Shown piece after piece: positions 53,062 to 62,201 of a DNA stretch of 64,000 bases. Both the position numbers and the translations under genes were made by a program. The first letter of the stretch is position 1, and each line of letters starts with the position of its first letter. Under the pieces are notes generated by a model. It ran no database searches. It was not told the DNA's origin and saw only the letters and a list, made by a program, of their open reading frames with translations. The DNA is from CAVQNQ01 sp963714205 (GTDB taxonomy: Bacteria; Acidobacteriota; Terriglobia; Bryobacterales; Bryobacteraceae): NCBI GenBank assembly GCA_963714205.1, contig CAVQNQ010000006.1, positions 310,001 through 374,000 of the forward strand, read 5' to 3'.

Positions 53062-54687
53062 TTAAAACGTTCCTTGGCGGGTGCGGTACACAAGATACCG
53101 CCCGTTCTCAAACATCGCCGGCTGCGCCAGCCGATGTTCGGGCTTCAGTACGAGGTACTGAATTCCCAGCCCGTCATACTTGGCGAGCTCCGGCGTCTTG
53201 AACCGACCGGCCATGGTCTGCTGCCAGCGGAACCACCACTCGTCGCCGAAGTCCGCCAGATAATTCACCTGGCCTCCCGCTTTCCAATCCACATAGACCG
53301 CGCGCAAGGCCTCGGAGCGGAAGATGCCGGGGTCGAGCGAGCGGGCGGCATCGGGGAAGAGGAAAACCGCGTCGCGGGGGGTGGCGGCGCGGGCCCATTG
53401 CGAAAGCTGCTCGAGCTCGGGCGTCTCGAGCTGGGGATAGTTCACCACGCCGCCGATCGCGGGGATGGCCCAGAATGCCGCCACGCCGGCCATGGGAGCC
53501 CAGCGCCAGCGGGGCTGCTTCGAGATCCAGGTGACAGTGGCCGCTATCAGCGCCAATCCCGCAGCCACGGCTGCGCGACGCCAGGAAAAGGGATCGGTCA
53601 GGGTGGGCTGAAGCGGCAGCAGGTAGGCCAGCGCGAACCATCCGGCCGCTTCGAGGGAGCGTCGGCGTAGCGCCGCCCAGGCGCCCGCCGCGGCCGTCAG
53701 GAACTGCATCGCGAGGGCTCCGAACAGCAGGTTGCGCAGCGGCTGCAATTGCGGGACAAGCGCCCACTTCGCGTGCTCCAGCAGAAGCCAGGAAAGCGGC
53801 ATCGAGAGTATGCCCATCGCCGGCAGGCCCAGCAGAAGCACGCGTAGCTCGCCGGGAATATCGCGTCGGATGCGGGCATAAGCCGCCAGAGAAACGGCCC
53901 ACACCAGCAGGTGATGCGCCATCAGCGCCCATGGCCAGGTGGAAATCCACACGTAGGGAGCCCGGAAGCGTTGCAAGCGCTCTTGCGCAGCGCTGAGATG
54001 TCCCCACAGCACCTGGCCCGCCCCGGCCTGAAGCCGCGAGGCCACCAGCAGCACTAGCGCGGCCGCGACGAGGGGCGCCAGATTCCTCCACCGCTCGCGC
54101 GCTTTGTCCGGACGCCCGGGCCACCACACCAGCGCGACAAGGAGCATCCAGAACGGCAGCGCCGTGGGTGGATGGTAGAGGAACGCGGCGCCCGCGGCGA
54201 TCCCCGCGCCCAGCAGCCGGCGATGCGCCGCCAGCCCCGCCGCGCACATCAGCAGCAGCACGGCGAAGCCCCTGGGAACCGGCTCGTACTCGAAGGTCAG
54301 GACCTGCGGCCCGGCGACCGAGGCCCCCAGAGCGCAGATCGAGGCTATCAGCATGGCCGGAGCGAATGGGAGTCCCGACGCGGTGGCCATCAGGTACAAG
54401 CCCCAGATGCCCAGCGCGCGCGCGGCCACCTGCTGGAGCTCGAGCCCCTCGCGAAAGCCCAGGCCCGTCCAGGCGCGCACGAGGCGCGCCGTTTCGTCGT
54501 ACAGCGTATAAGCCACGTGCGGCTGCTGAGCCAGCATGTCGTTGCGCAAGACCGTGGGATCCCGCAGGTGCTCCAGGATGGGCACGTAGATCTGGCTATC
54601 CTGCGCGAGCCAGGTATGGCCGGGGAATTGGTAGAACGTCACGAGCGCCAGCGCCAGCGCCCAGCCGGCGGCCGCCAGGCGGGTCAT
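53062..54687 (-). CDS. Polytopic membrane protein with DUF6798-like C-terminus
   Basis: 541 residues with about 11 membrane segments and a C-terminal soluble part. The soluble part reads VFLFPDAARSLDPGIFRSEA and VYVDWKAGGQVNYL, which resembles the DUF6798 domain of membrane-bound glycosyltransferase-like proteins; the N-terminal lumenal loop after TM1 (QDSQIYVPILEHL) has the acidic pattern seen in GT-C enzymes. A lipid-linked sugar transferase is plausible, not shown. ATG 54687 overlaps the TPR gene stop by four bases; the longer frame to 54723 is rejected. Confidence 0.78.
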   Translation of the reverse strand: MTRLAAAGWALALALVTFYQFPGHTWLAQDSQIYVPILEHLRDPTVLRNDMLAQQPHVAYTLYDETARLVRAWTGLGFREGLELQQVAARALGIWGLYLMATASGLPFAPAMLIASICALGASVAGPQVLTFEYEPVPRGFAVLLLMCAAGLAAHRRLLGAGIAAGAAFLYHPPTALPFWMLLVALVWWPGRPDKARERWRNLAPLVAAALVLLVASRLQAGAGQVLWGHLSAAQERLQRFRAPYVWISTWPWALMAHHLLVWAVSLAAYARIRRDIPGELRVLLLGLPAMGILSMPLSWLLLEHAKWALVPQLQPLRNLLFGALAMQFLTAAAGAWAALRRRSLEAAGWFALAYLLPLQPTLTDPFSWRRAAVAAGLALIAATVTWISKQPRWRWAPMAGVAAFWAIPAIGGVVNYPQLETPELEQLSQWARAATPRDAVFLFPDAARSLDPGIFRSEALRAVYVDWKAGGQVNYLADFGDEWWFRWQQTMAGRFKTPELAKYDGLGIQYLVLKPEHRLAQPAMFENGRYLVYRTRQGTF

Positions 54688-55355
54688 TTGGCGGGCGTCT
54701 TCTCGAGCTGCTGGCGGGCCCACAGGCGATTGGGATCGAGCTCCAGCGACTTGGCGATGGCCTGTCGCGCCTCCGCGTTCTGGCCCTCGTCGCGCAGGCT
54801 CAGCCCCAGGAACAGATAGGCCTCGGCGTTCCGGGGATCGAGCTCGATGGCCTTGCGGAAATCCGGAATGGCCGCCCTGGGGCCGCCTCCGAGCTGCGCG
54901 GGCACATAGAGGTTGCCCACTCCGCGAGCCAGGTAGACGGAGGATGAGTTGGGCGCCTTCTGAACGGCCTTGTCGATGGCGTCCTTGGCTTTGCCGCCGT
55001 AGCGGAGCCCGCTCATCAGGTCCGTGACCGCCTGGCCGTAGAGCGTGCCCAGCACGCGCAGGTATTCGGCTTCGTCCGGTTTGAGCGCCACGGCTCTTTC
55101 GCCAAACCTGATTCCGCGCTCGGCCGTATCGTGCGCCGCCTTGCGGTCGTGCAGCTCGATCTCCACTCCCGCCAGGAATGAGCCGGCCAGCGCGGCGCGG
55201 TACTGCGCCTCGGGGTTGCCGGGGGCCTGGTCGGCGGCGGCCGAGTATTCCGCAGCCATTTTCTCGAGCACCGGCCGATCCTCGTGGTCGCGGGCGGTTT
55301 CCAGGGGCCCAGGAGTGGAGGCGAAGAAAGCCGCCATAGCAAGCAACGGAATCAT
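54684..55355 (-). CDS. TPR-repeat protein
   Basis: 223 residues. A short hydrophobic start (IPLLAMAAFFAST) suggests export. At least three tetratricopeptide repeats follow, e.g. ADQAPGNPEAQYRAALAGSF and ELDPRNAEAYLFLGLSLRDE; TPRs are protein-protein contacts. It is translationally coupled to the downstream membrane protein, so the two probably form one complex. An extended -10 (TGCTGTAAT) lies nine bases before the ATG. Confidence 0.82.
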   Translation of the reverse strand: MIPLLAMAAFFASTPGPLETARDHEDRPVLEKMAAEYSAAADQAPGNPEAQYRAALAGSFLAGVEIELHDRKAAHDTAERGIRFGERAVALKPDEAEYLRVLGTLYGQAVTDLMSGLRYGGKAKDAIDKAVQKAPNSSSVYLARGVGNLYVPAQLGGGPRAAIPDFRKAIELDPRNAEAYLFLGLSLRDEGQNAEARQAIAKSLELDPNRLWARQQLEKTPAK

Positions 55356-55373
55356 GCTCTCTCTATTACAGCA

Positions 55374-56579
55374 TTACAGCGCAGCTACCCGGCGCTGCAC
55401 CATCAGGAAATACAACGCCAGGCCCACCAATATCACCCCATTTACCGCAATGACCACCGGCGCCGTGAAAGCGGGGACGAGCCAGCCGCACACCAGGTTT
55501 CCCAAAGGCATGCCGCTGCGGAAGGAGAAGTTGTACACGCTCATCACGCGCCCTCGCATCTCGTTGGTGACGATGAGCTGGACCAGCGAGTTCACCGTGG
55601 TGAAGACCGAAATCATCGAAGCGCCGGAGAGGAACAGCATGAAGCAGGACAGCGGTACGGAAGGCGAAAGCGCGAACCCGGCGATGGAGGCTCCCAGGCA
55701 GATCATCATCGTGAGCGCCACGCGGCCCTTGTTGCGAAGGTTGCCCAGCCCCGCCACGGCCAGCGCGCCCACGATCGAGCCGGCCCCCGAGCAGGAGAGG
55801 AACAGCGCGTAGGTGTTTGCGCCCCTGTGGAAGATGTCCTTGGCGAAGACCGGCAGGAATGTCCGGCTGGGTACCGCCAGGGCCGCCATGCAGAAAGCCA
55901 GCACCATGAGTCCCGCCATCCCCTCGCGCATGCGAATGAAGTAGATTCCCTGCTTCAGGCTGGTGAGGATGCTCTCGGTGGTCTTGACCGGCAGGAATCT
56001 GACTGTAAGCATGGCGAGAGCAACGACCGGCGCCAGGAACGAGAGCGCGTTCAGCCCGAAGCACCACGTCGCACCCAGCTTGGCGAAGGCCAGTCCGCCC
56101 AGCGCGGGCCCCACCAGCACCGCCGCGTTGAACTGGATCGACATGAGCGAGATGGCATTGGGCACGTGCTCCTTCTCGACGAGGTTGGGGATGAGCGCCT
56201 GGTAGGCCGGACCGCCGAAGGCTTGCGCGAAGCCCGCCACGAACGAACAGGCCAGCATGTGCCACACGCGGATGGCGTGAAAGCCCACCAGCAGCGTCAG
56301 CAGCGTCGCGCAACCCATCTGCACCCATTGCGATCCCATCAGCAGGTGGCGCCGCTCGAAGCGATCCGCGATCACGCCGCCGATCAGCGAGAACAGAAAG
56401 ATCGGGGTGGCCTGGAGCACCTGGTCGAGAGCCAGCAGGAAGGCCGAATGGCTGAGGTTATAGATCAGCCACCCTTGCGCGAAGACCTGCATGAAGGTGC
56501 CGATAGTAGACGTGCAGGCCCCTATCCACATCAGGCGGAAGTCGCGGTATTGAAAAGCCTTGAAGACCCTGCGCAGCAC
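55374..56579 (-). CDS. MFS transporter, EntS-like exporter
   Basis: 401 residues, twelve predicted membrane segments. The MFS loop motif between TM2 and TM3 is GGVIADRFERRHLLM. It belongs to the MFS_3/EntS-like group, which exports siderophores or drugs, as suggested by FRLMWIGACTSTIGTFMQVF at the N-terminus and NEMRGRVMSVYNFSF in the second half. The start is a GTG at 56579. A TACAAT (21 bases upstream) is divergent from the PagL-like promoter. Same strand and 18 bases upstream of the TPR gene. Substrate unknown. Confidence 0.88.
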   Translation of the reverse strand: MLRRVFKAFQYRDFRLMWIGACTSTIGTFMQVFAQGWLIYNLSHSAFLLALDQVLQATPIFLFSLIGGVIADRFERRHLLMGSQWVQMGCATLLTLLVGFHAIRVWHMLACSFVAGFAQAFGGPAYQALIPNLVEKEHVPNAISLMSIQFNAAVLVGPALGGLAFAKLGATWCFGLNALSFLAPVVALAMLTVRFLPVKTTESILTSLKQGIYFIRMREGMAGLMVLAFCMAALAVPSRTFLPVFAKDIFHRGANTYALFLSCSGAGSIVGALAVAGLGNLRNKGRVALTMMICLGASIAGFALSPSVPLSCFMLFLSGASMISVFTTVNSLVQLIVTNEMRGRVMSVYNFSFRSGMPLGNLVCGWLVPAFTAPVVIAVNGVILVGLALYFLMVQRRVAAL

Positions 56580-56610
56580 GGCGGTAACGGATGAAACTGG
56601 ATTGTATCAG

Positions 56611-56638
56611 TTGGCGCACCCCTCGCTCTCGCTATAAT
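56611..56638 (+). promoter_or_regulatory. Promoter of the PagL-like gene, leaderless type
   Basis: TTGGCG (56611-56616), 16-bp spacer, perfect TATAAT (56633-56638), then seven bases to the ATG at 56646. An upstream ATG at 56637 lies inside the -10 box, so it cannot be the start if this promoter is used. Confidence 0.6.
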
Positions 56639-56645
56639 GCGGCAG

Positions 56646-57284
56646 ATGAGGCTCGGTTTCTGTTTGGCCATCATAGGGTTGGCGCTCCTGATGCCAACGG
56701 CAGCCAGGAGCGGAATCTGCACCGGTGGCGTGCGGGGACCGCGCAACGATTTCCAGCTCTTCGCGGGCTATTCGCCGGCATCGCCCACCCTGATCGGCGC
56801 CGAGCCGGACCGCCAGCTCGCGCTCGCCGGATTCAGCTATGGCTATCGATGCTGGACGCCGGGGTCGGTCTCGATCTCCTACACCGTGACGGCGATGCCG
56901 GCCGCCATCCTGCGCGTCCCCACGGAGACGATCTATCGTTTCGACCCGCCCTCGGAGCGCCCGGTCGATGGGCACTGGGTCTACGGCTTCGCCGTGGCGC
57001 CGATCGGCTTCACGTTCGAGTTTGGACGGCGGCGGGTTCATCCGTTTCTCGAGACCATCGGAGGCGTCATCGCTTCCACCGAGCCCATACCGGAGAACCA
57101 GCCGGACGCCAGCGGTCTGAACTTCCTGTTCGATTTCGGAGGCGGAATCCGATGGGACATCGGACCGCGGCGGGCCGTGGCGCTGGGCTACAAGTTTCTG
57201 CACATCTCCAATGCGGGCACCACCAGTTTCAACCCGGGAGTCGACAACAGCGTGATCTACTTCGGGTACTCGTTCCGGCGTTAG
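56646..57284 (+). CDS. PagL-like outer-membrane acyloxyacyl hydrolase
   Basis: 212 residues. Signal peptide (GFCLAIIGLALLMPTAARSG) and an eight-strand beta-barrel pattern ending in phenylalanine/arginine (VIYFGYSFRR). The catalytic motif GYKFLHISNAG contains the His-x-Ser of lipid A 3-O-deacylase PagL. PagL removes a 3-O-acyl chain of lipid A, altering the outer membrane. Alone on its strand after a strong promoter. Assignment relies on this motif and the barrel shape; a relative with another acyl substrate is possible. Confidence 0.82.
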   Translation: MRLGFCLAIIGLALLMPTAARSGICTGGVRGPRNDFQLFAGYSPASPTLIGAEPDRQLALAGFSYGYRCWTPGSVSISYTVTAMPAAILRVPTETIYRFDPPSERPVDGHWVYGFAVAPIGFTFEFGRRRVHPFLETIGGVIASTEPIPENQPDASGLNFLFDFGGGIRWDIGPRRAVALGYKFLHISNAGTTSFNPGVDNSVIYFGYSFRR

Positions 57285-57369
57285 GCGGCGTCTCTCGCGG
57301 CCACGCCGAGGTGATATCCTGGTGCGGGCCGCAAGCCCAAAGGGAGAATTGCGGCCAAAAGGAGGATGC

Positions 57370-58779
57370 ATGGCAAAGCGGGAACTATCGCGACGCAGTT
57401 TCTTTGGCGCTTCGGCTGTAGCGGGCGCCGCGGCGATTGCCCACCCGGTCAACTTGGCCGCGCAGGCAGCCGGAGTTAAAGCCGGCGACTTGCCGGACCT
57501 AACCATCAAGGAAGCCAAAATCTACGTCACCGATCCCAGCGGCTGGCGGAACGCCGGGGCAGGTCTGAGCGGCGGATCGGAAATCGCCTCTCTGGTGACG
57601 GCCGGCGGGATCGAGGGCAACTTCACCCTCGGGAACCGGGGAAACCCTCCGGGATGGATTGATTTCGCCAAGGCCAACTGTGTGGGCAAGAACCTGTACG
57701 ATATTCTCCCCACCGTGTCTTACATACCCAATCAGACGCGGCCGGGCGGCGAGCCAATGGCGGGTGCGGCTGCTGGAGGTCGAGGCGGAGCGGGAGCCGT
57801 GACTGGAGGCCGCGGGGGAGGCGGAGCGCCGGCGGGAGCCAGAGGCGGCGGTGCCGGCGGCAGGAATGCGGCGTTTATCGGCGGCTTCAACCCGGGCTTT
57901 GCCAGCCGGCCGCATGGAACCACACCGAATGTGCACGCCGCGGCTTGCGACTTCTGCCTGTGGGACATTCTGGGCAAAGCGGTAAACCGTCCCATCTACA
58001 AGATCCTGGGAGGCAGCAAGGACCGCGTGCTGGCTTATGCCAGCTCACAGCACCTGGCGAATCTCGAGGACTTCGGTCCGGATGCCCTGAAGGCCAAGGC
58101 GGCGGGGTTCAAAGCCTACAAGATCCACCCCGGCGGAGGCCAGCCCCGGAGCGGCGGGCCAATCCCCGCTTACCTGGGCCACATCGAGGAGATCAAACAG
58201 GTCCGCAAGGCGGTGGGAGACACCTATACGCTGCTATTCGACGCCGTGCAGCGCTACAACTACTACGAGGCGTTGAGAGTCGGCCGGGCGCTCGACGAGT
58301 ATGGCTACGTGTCTTTCGAAGACCCCATGCAGACATACGATATCGATGCGCTGGTCGAGCTGCGCAAGCACCTGGACGTGCCCACCGAGGTCGGCGAGTT
58401 CATCATCAGCATCTACGACTACGGCGAGTTCCTGCGCCGGGACGCCATGGGCATCGCGCGGCTCATCGCGGACAACCTCGGCGGCATCACCGGGTCGTTC
58501 CGGGTGGGCCAATTGGCCGACACCTTCGGCCTGCCGTGCACACCGCACAATTGGGGCAGCTTCTTTGACCTGGCGGCGGCTTTCCAGCTGGAGCTGGCGC
58601 TGCCCAACTGTTACTGGTTCGAGCTGCCATGGCCGTGGGAGTACACGGACCGGCCGTATGTGAACCACAAGTTCCGCGTCGATGAGGAAGGCTTCATTCG
58701 GGCGCCCACCGACCCGGGCATGGGATATCCGCTCGACCGCGCCGCTCTCGATAAGATCATGGTGCGGATCGACCGCTGA
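57370..58779 (+). CDS. Tat-exported mandelate-racemase/enolase-superfamily enzyme with Gly-rich insert
   Basis: 469 residues. Tat signal (ELSRRSFFGASAVAGAAA) then an enolase-superfamily protein. Catalytic and metal sites: KAYKIHPGG (KxK at 248/251), LLFDAVQRYN and SFEDPM (metal ligands), and GEFIISIYDYGEF; CTPHNWGS near the end carries the His of the mandelate racemase group. Residues about 126-166 are a Gly/Ala/Arg-rich low-complexity insert in the capping region, absent from normal members. ATG 57370 has AAAAGGAGG upstream. Probably a sugar-acid dehydratase or racemase acting in the periplasm; substrate not readable. Confidence 0.85.
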   Translation: MAKRELSRRSFFGASAVAGAAAIAHPVNLAAQAAGVKAGDLPDLTIKEAKIYVTDPSGWRNAGAGLSGGSEIASLVTAGGIEGNFTLGNRGNPPGWIDFAKANCVGKNLYDILPTVSYIPNQTRPGGEPMAGAAAGGRGGAGAVTGGRGGGGAPAGARGGGAGGRNAAFIGGFNPGFASRPHGTTPNVHAAACDFCLWDILGKAVNRPIYKILGGSKDRVLAYASSQHLANLEDFGPDALKAKAAGFKAYKIHPGGGQPRSGGPIPAYLGHIEEIKQVRKAVGDTYTLLFDAVQRYNYYEALRVGRALDEYGYVSFEDPMQTYDIDALVELRKHLDVPTEVGEFIISIYDYGEFLRRDAMGIARLIADNLGGITGSFRVGQLADTFGLPCTPHNWGSFFDLAAAFQLELALPNCYWFELPWPWEYTDRPYVNHKFRVDEEGFIRAPTDPGMGYPLDRAALDKIMVRIDR

Positions 58780-58861
58780 CGCAGGCGCGCGGCGCCGCCG
58801 CCCCATTCGCCGATCAGACGCAGCAGCACGCTGCGCCGGTGAGCCACGGGCCGGGCGGGTG

Positions 58862-58904
58862 AAAAAAGTCTCCAGATCGCGGAGCGCGTCCCGATCGCGC
58901 TCCG
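58862..58904 (-). terminator. Rho-independent terminator after glmS
   Basis: A perfect 9-bp stem (58880-58888 with 58896-58904, CGGAGCGCG/CGCGCTCCG, 7-base loop) directly after the glmS stop is followed on the minus strand by six T at 58867-58862. The 12-base distance to the T run is long, so efficiency is uncertain. Confidence 0.5.
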
Positions 58905-60758
58905 CTACTCCACCGTGACGCTCTTAGCCAGGTTGCGCGGCTGATCCACGTCGCAGCCGCGGCGGACGGCGATGTGATAGGCCAGAAGCTGCAAGGGCAC
59001 GATCTCCAGGATGGGCGCCAGCAGATCGGAGGTGTGCGGCACTTCGATGACGTGGTTGGCGATCTTGCGCACGGCCTCATCACCCTGAGTGGCCACCGCC
59101 ACCACGATGCCTTCGCGCGCCTTCACTTCCTGAATATTCGAGAGGGTCTTCTCGTAGAGCACGCGGCTCTCTGCGCTCGAAGGATCGTGGGTGGCGAGCA
59201 CCACCACCGGCAGCTTCTCGTCGATCAGGGCGTTGGGGCCGTGCTTCATCTCACCGGCCGGGTAGCCCTCGGCGTGAATGTAGGAGATCTCCTTCAGTTT
59301 GAGCGCGCCTTCCAGAGCGATGGGGAAATGCACCCCGCGGCCCAGGAAGAGGAAGTCGGTGGAATGGTACAACTCGCGGCCCAGGGCCTCGTACACCGGA
59401 TCGTTCGAGAGCACCGTCTCGAGCTTGCCGGGAATGCGGAGCAACTCCTGCACCAGGCAGCGCGAGGCGGACTCATCCAGGCTGCCCTTGGATTGGCCCA
59501 GGTACATGGCCAGGATGAACAGCGCGGTCAATTGGCCGGTGAAGGCCTTGGTGGAAGCCACCCCGATTTCGGGGCCGGCGTGCGTGTAAATGGTGCCGGC
59601 CGCCTCGCGCGTGATCATCGAGCCGACCACGTTGCAGATGGCCAGGGTCTTCGATCCCTTGTGCTTGGCCTCGCGCTGCGCGGCCAGGGTATCGGCCGTC
59701 TCGCCGGATTGCGAAATCACGATGGTGAGGGTATCCGGGCTGACGATGGGATCGCGATAGCGGAACTCGCTGCCGTAATCCACTTCCACGGGCATGCGGG
59801 CCAGCTTCTCGATCATGAACTTGCCGGCCAGCGCGGCGTGCCAGCTCGTTCCGCAGGCGATGATCTTGACCTGCTTGAAGCGCTCGAACTCGGCCGGGGC
59901 GATGTCCATTTCGTCCAGGAAAATGCGCCCGGTCTCCTGCCCCACGCGGCCCAGCGTGGTATCGCGTACGGACCTCGGCTGCTCAAAGATCTCCTTGAGC
60001 ATGAAATGCTTGTAGCCGCCCTTTTCGGCCATGATGGGGTCCCACAGAACGTGCGTCAACTGGCGGTTGACCGGCCGGCCGCTCAAATCGCTCAGGCGCA
60101 CGCCCTCGTGCGTGAGGACCGCCATGTCGCCATCCGCCAGGAAGAACATGTCGCGCGTGTGGCTGAGGATGGCGGGCACGTCGGAGGCCACGAAATACTC
60201 GTTATCGCCGATGCCGATGACCACCGGCGGGCCGAAACGCGCGGCCACGATCTTGTTCGGATCCGAGCGCGAGATGACCGCCAGGGCGAACACTCCGGCG
60301 AGATCCTTGACGGCCTCGCGCACGGCTTCTTCCAGGTTGCCCTTGAAATATTTTTCGACCAGGTGGGCGATGACCTCGGTATCCGTCTCGGTCTTGAAGA
60401 CGTGGCCTTCGGATTCCAGTTGGTGCTTGAGGCCCAGGTAATTCTCGACGATTCCGTTGTGCACCACCACCACGTCGCCCTTGCAATCGCGATGGGGGTG
60501 CGCGTTCTCCTCGGTCGGACGGCCGTGCGTGGCCCAGCGCGTATGTCCGATGCCGAAGGAGCCATCCACGGGGTTCATCCGGATGGCATCCTCGAGGTTG
60601 CGCAGCTTGCCCTTGGCGCGCCGCACAGCCAAGGTGCCATCCTCGCAATAAACGGCCAGGCCGGCCGAATCGTAACCCCGGTACTCCAGGCGCTTGAGGC
60701 CTTCCAGAATGACCGGAACGGCCTTATGCGTGCCGATATAACCAACTATTCCGCACAT
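58905..60758 (-). CDS. glmS: Glutamine-fructose-6-phosphate aminotransferase (isomerizing)
   Basis: 617 residues. Makes glucosamine-6-phosphate, the first step to peptidoglycan and LPS amino sugars. N-terminal glutaminase domain with nucleophile Cys2 (MCGIVGYIGTHKAVP), SFGIGHTRWATHGRP and VVHNGIVENY; two SIS domains (IACGTSWHAALAGKFMIE, VISQSGETADTLAAQ, FLFLGRGVHFPIALEGALKL) and the terminal KSVTVE. ATG at 60758 is preceded by TATAAT with six bases between, so there is no leader and no room for a glmS ribozyme. Convergent with the enolase gene. Confidence 0.96.
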   Translation of the reverse strand: MCGIVGYIGTHKAVPVILEGLKRLEYRGYDSAGLAVYCEDGTLAVRRAKGKLRNLEDAIRMNPVDGSFGIGHTRWATHGRPTEENAHPHRDCKGDVVVVHNGIVENYLGLKHQLESEGHVFKTETDTEVIAHLVEKYFKGNLEEAVREAVKDLAGVFALAVISRSDPNKIVAARFGPPVVIGIGDNEYFVASDVPAILSHTRDMFFLADGDMAVLTHEGVRLSDLSGRPVNRQLTHVLWDPIMAEKGGYKHFMLKEIFEQPRSVRDTTLGRVGQETGRIFLDEMDIAPAEFERFKQVKIIACGTSWHAALAGKFMIEKLARMPVEVDYGSEFRYRDPIVSPDTLTIVISQSGETADTLAAQREAKHKGSKTLAICNVVGSMITREAAGTIYTHAGPEIGVASTKAFTGQLTALFILAMYLGQSKGSLDESASRCLVQELLRIPGKLETVLSNDPVYEALGRELYHSTDFLFLGRGVHFPIALEGALKLKEISYIHAEGYPAGEMKHGPNALIDEKLPVVVLATHDPSSAESRVLYEKTLSNIQEVKAREGIVVAVATQGDEAVRKIANHVIEVPHTSDLLAPILEIVPLQLLAYHIAVRRGCDVDQPRNLAKSVTVE

Positions 60759-60764
60759 AGGAAT

Positions 60765-60770
60765 ATTATA
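60765..60770 (-). promoter_or_regulatory. -10 box of glmS, leaderless type
   Basis: Perfect TATAAT with six bases (ATTCCT) before the ATG at 60758. TTGAAA lies only 13 bp further upstream, too close for a normal -35. Confidence 0.5.
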
Positions 60771-60824
60771 GGTGTTAGTGAAGTTTCAAACGCTCCCCGG
60801 AGTGCGTGTTCTTACGAACGCGCT

Positions 60825-61070
60825 TCAATCCAGGATTTCGACGCGGTATTCTTCGATCACCGGGTTGGCCAAAACCTCTTGCGCGATGGTCTCGATGTCG
60901 CGGCGCGCCTGCTCGGGGGCCAATCCATCCGCCAGATCGATATCGAAGAACTTGCCCTGGCGCACTCCGGCGATAGCGTGGTAGCCCAGCCCGTTGAGGG
61001 CCGAGCGTACGGTCTGGCCCTGCGGGTCCAGCACCGTGGACTTCATGGAAACAAAGACGCGTGCCTTCAT
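60825..61070 (-). CDS. purS: Phosphoribosylformylglycinamidine synthase subunit PurS
   Basis: 81 residues, the usual PurS length. Motifs: VSMKSTVLDPQGQTVRSALN, and GVRQGKFFDIDL. PurS bridges PurL and PurQ in the fourth step of purine synthesis. ATG 61070 has GATAAT ten bases upstream. Unusually it stands alone here; purQ and purL are not adjacent, and glmS follows 66 bases downstream with its own promoter. Confidence 0.92.
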   Translation of the reverse strand: MKARVFVSMKSTVLDPQGQTVRSALNGLGYHAIAGVRQGKFFDIDLADGLAPEQARRDIETIAQEVLANPVIEEYRVEILD

Positions 61071-61133
61071 GGGAAACTCGATTATCGCACGGCGGACTGG
61101 AAAACGGCCCGTGGCGTGCAATTCTTAACGCAA

Positions 61134-61946
61134 ATGACACTCAGCCAACCCTTGCGCCGCGGCATCGGCGTGTTCGATTCCGGTGTCGGCGGCTTGACCG
61201 TTCTCCAGGCTCTGCGGCGCCAGATGCCGCAACGCGATTTCGTCTACCTGGGCGACACCGCGCGGGTTCCTTACGGCCGCAAACCGCCCGAGATGGTGGT
61301 GGATTTCTCCATTGGAATCGCGGAGTTCCTGTGTGGAATGGGGATCGAGGGGCTGGTGGTAGCGTGCAACACGGCCTCGGCGGTGGCTTTGCCAACCCTG
61401 ATGGAAAGGTGTCCGGTCCCGGTATGGGGCGTGATCGATCCGGGCGTGGAAGCCGCCGCGCGGGTGGCCCGCTCGGGCCGGGTGGGGGTGATCGGCACCA
61501 AGGGGACGATCGCGAGCGGGGCCTATCAGCGCCGCATCGAAGCGCGCGGGATGCAGGCCTGGGCTCAGGCCTGCCCCATGCTGGTGCATGTCGTCGAGGA
61601 AGGGCTGGCCGAATCGCCCGAGGCGGAACTGCTGGTGCGTCACTATCTCGAGGGACGGCCCGCAATCGACGCCCTGATTCTGGGCTGCACACACTACCCG
61701 CTTTTGCGGCCCGTGATCCAGCGGGTGACCGGTCCGGAGGTCGCTTTGGTGGATAGCGCGGAGGTGACCGCCGAATCGGTGCGCGCCGCGTTCGGGGCCA
61801 CGCCCGGATCCTCCGCGCGCGGGCGCGTGGTGCACTTCGTGACCGGCGACCCGGTAGCCTTCGCGCATACCGCGCGGGTAATCGGCGGCGTGGAGGGCGA
61901 GATCGTATCGCTGCCCGTCACCGAACTGGCCGGGGCCTCGGCGTGA
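61134..61946 (+). CDS. murI: Glutamate racemase
   Basis: 270 residues. Supplies D-glutamate for peptidoglycan. N-terminal GIGVFDSGVGGLTVLQAL with the substrate Asp and Ser, YLGDTARVPYG, first catalytic Cys in VVACNTASAVALPTL, second in ALILGCTHYPLLRP. ATG 61134 follows a leader with no clear Shine-Dalgarno. It ends 28 bases before the remnant of an MFS gene on the other strand. With glmS it forms a pair of cell-wall genes. Confidence 0.95.
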   Translation: MTLSQPLRRGIGVFDSGVGGLTVLQALRRQMPQRDFVYLGDTARVPYGRKPPEMVVDFSIGIAEFLCGMGIEGLVVACNTASAVALPTLMERCPVPVWGVIDPGVEAAARVARSGRVGVIGTKGTIASGAYQRRIEARGMQAWAQACPMLVHVVEEGLAESPEAELLVRHYLEGRPAIDALILGCTHYPLLRPVIQRVTGPEVALVDSAEVTAESVRAAFGATPGSSARGRVVHFVTGDPVAFAHTARVIGGVEGEIVSLPVTELAGASA

Positions 61947-61974
61947 GGGGACGGGTGGAACCGGTAGCGATTTG

Positions 61975-62201
61975 GCAGCCGATCCCGCCCAGGGCAGGAG
62001 CAGAAGTTGCGGCGCGAACTGCAGGCCCATCACAATACCCAGCGCTGACGCATTGTGATGGGTCAGTTGCGTAAGCACGAGCCAGTCCTGAGCGACGCGC
62101 TGCATCCAGGTACCGACATTGGAAACCAGAGAGCCAGCCGTCCACAAGCGGAAGTTGAAGGTTCTCAGGGAGCGGAAGGTGCCGACCACCCCGTTCTTCA
62201 T
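61975..62201 (-). pseudogene. Truncated MFS transporter, N-terminal 75 residues only
   Basis: The frame starting at ATG 62201 (four-base overlap with the stop of the small membrane protein) encodes the beginning of an MFS_3 exporter: FNFRLWTAGSLVSNVGTWMQ, AQDWLVLTQLTHHNAS and MGLQFAPQLLLLPWAG. Homology ends at about 61975, where it should continue with the TM2-TM3 loop (ADRFNKR-type motif), and the sequence runs into the end of murI. Ten or eleven membrane segments are missing, so this is a deletion remnant. Confidence 0.75.

Noticed and set aside
60759..60824. glmS ribozyme or riboswitch upstream of glmS
   Set aside because: Only 66 bases lie between purS and glmS and the -10 box ends seven bases before the start, leaving no leader.
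58974..61946. A 990-codon plus-strand open frame running through glmS, purS and murI
   Set aside because: Most of it is the antisense of glmS; only 61134-61946 (murI) has conserved motifs. Long shadow frames are expected at this GC content.
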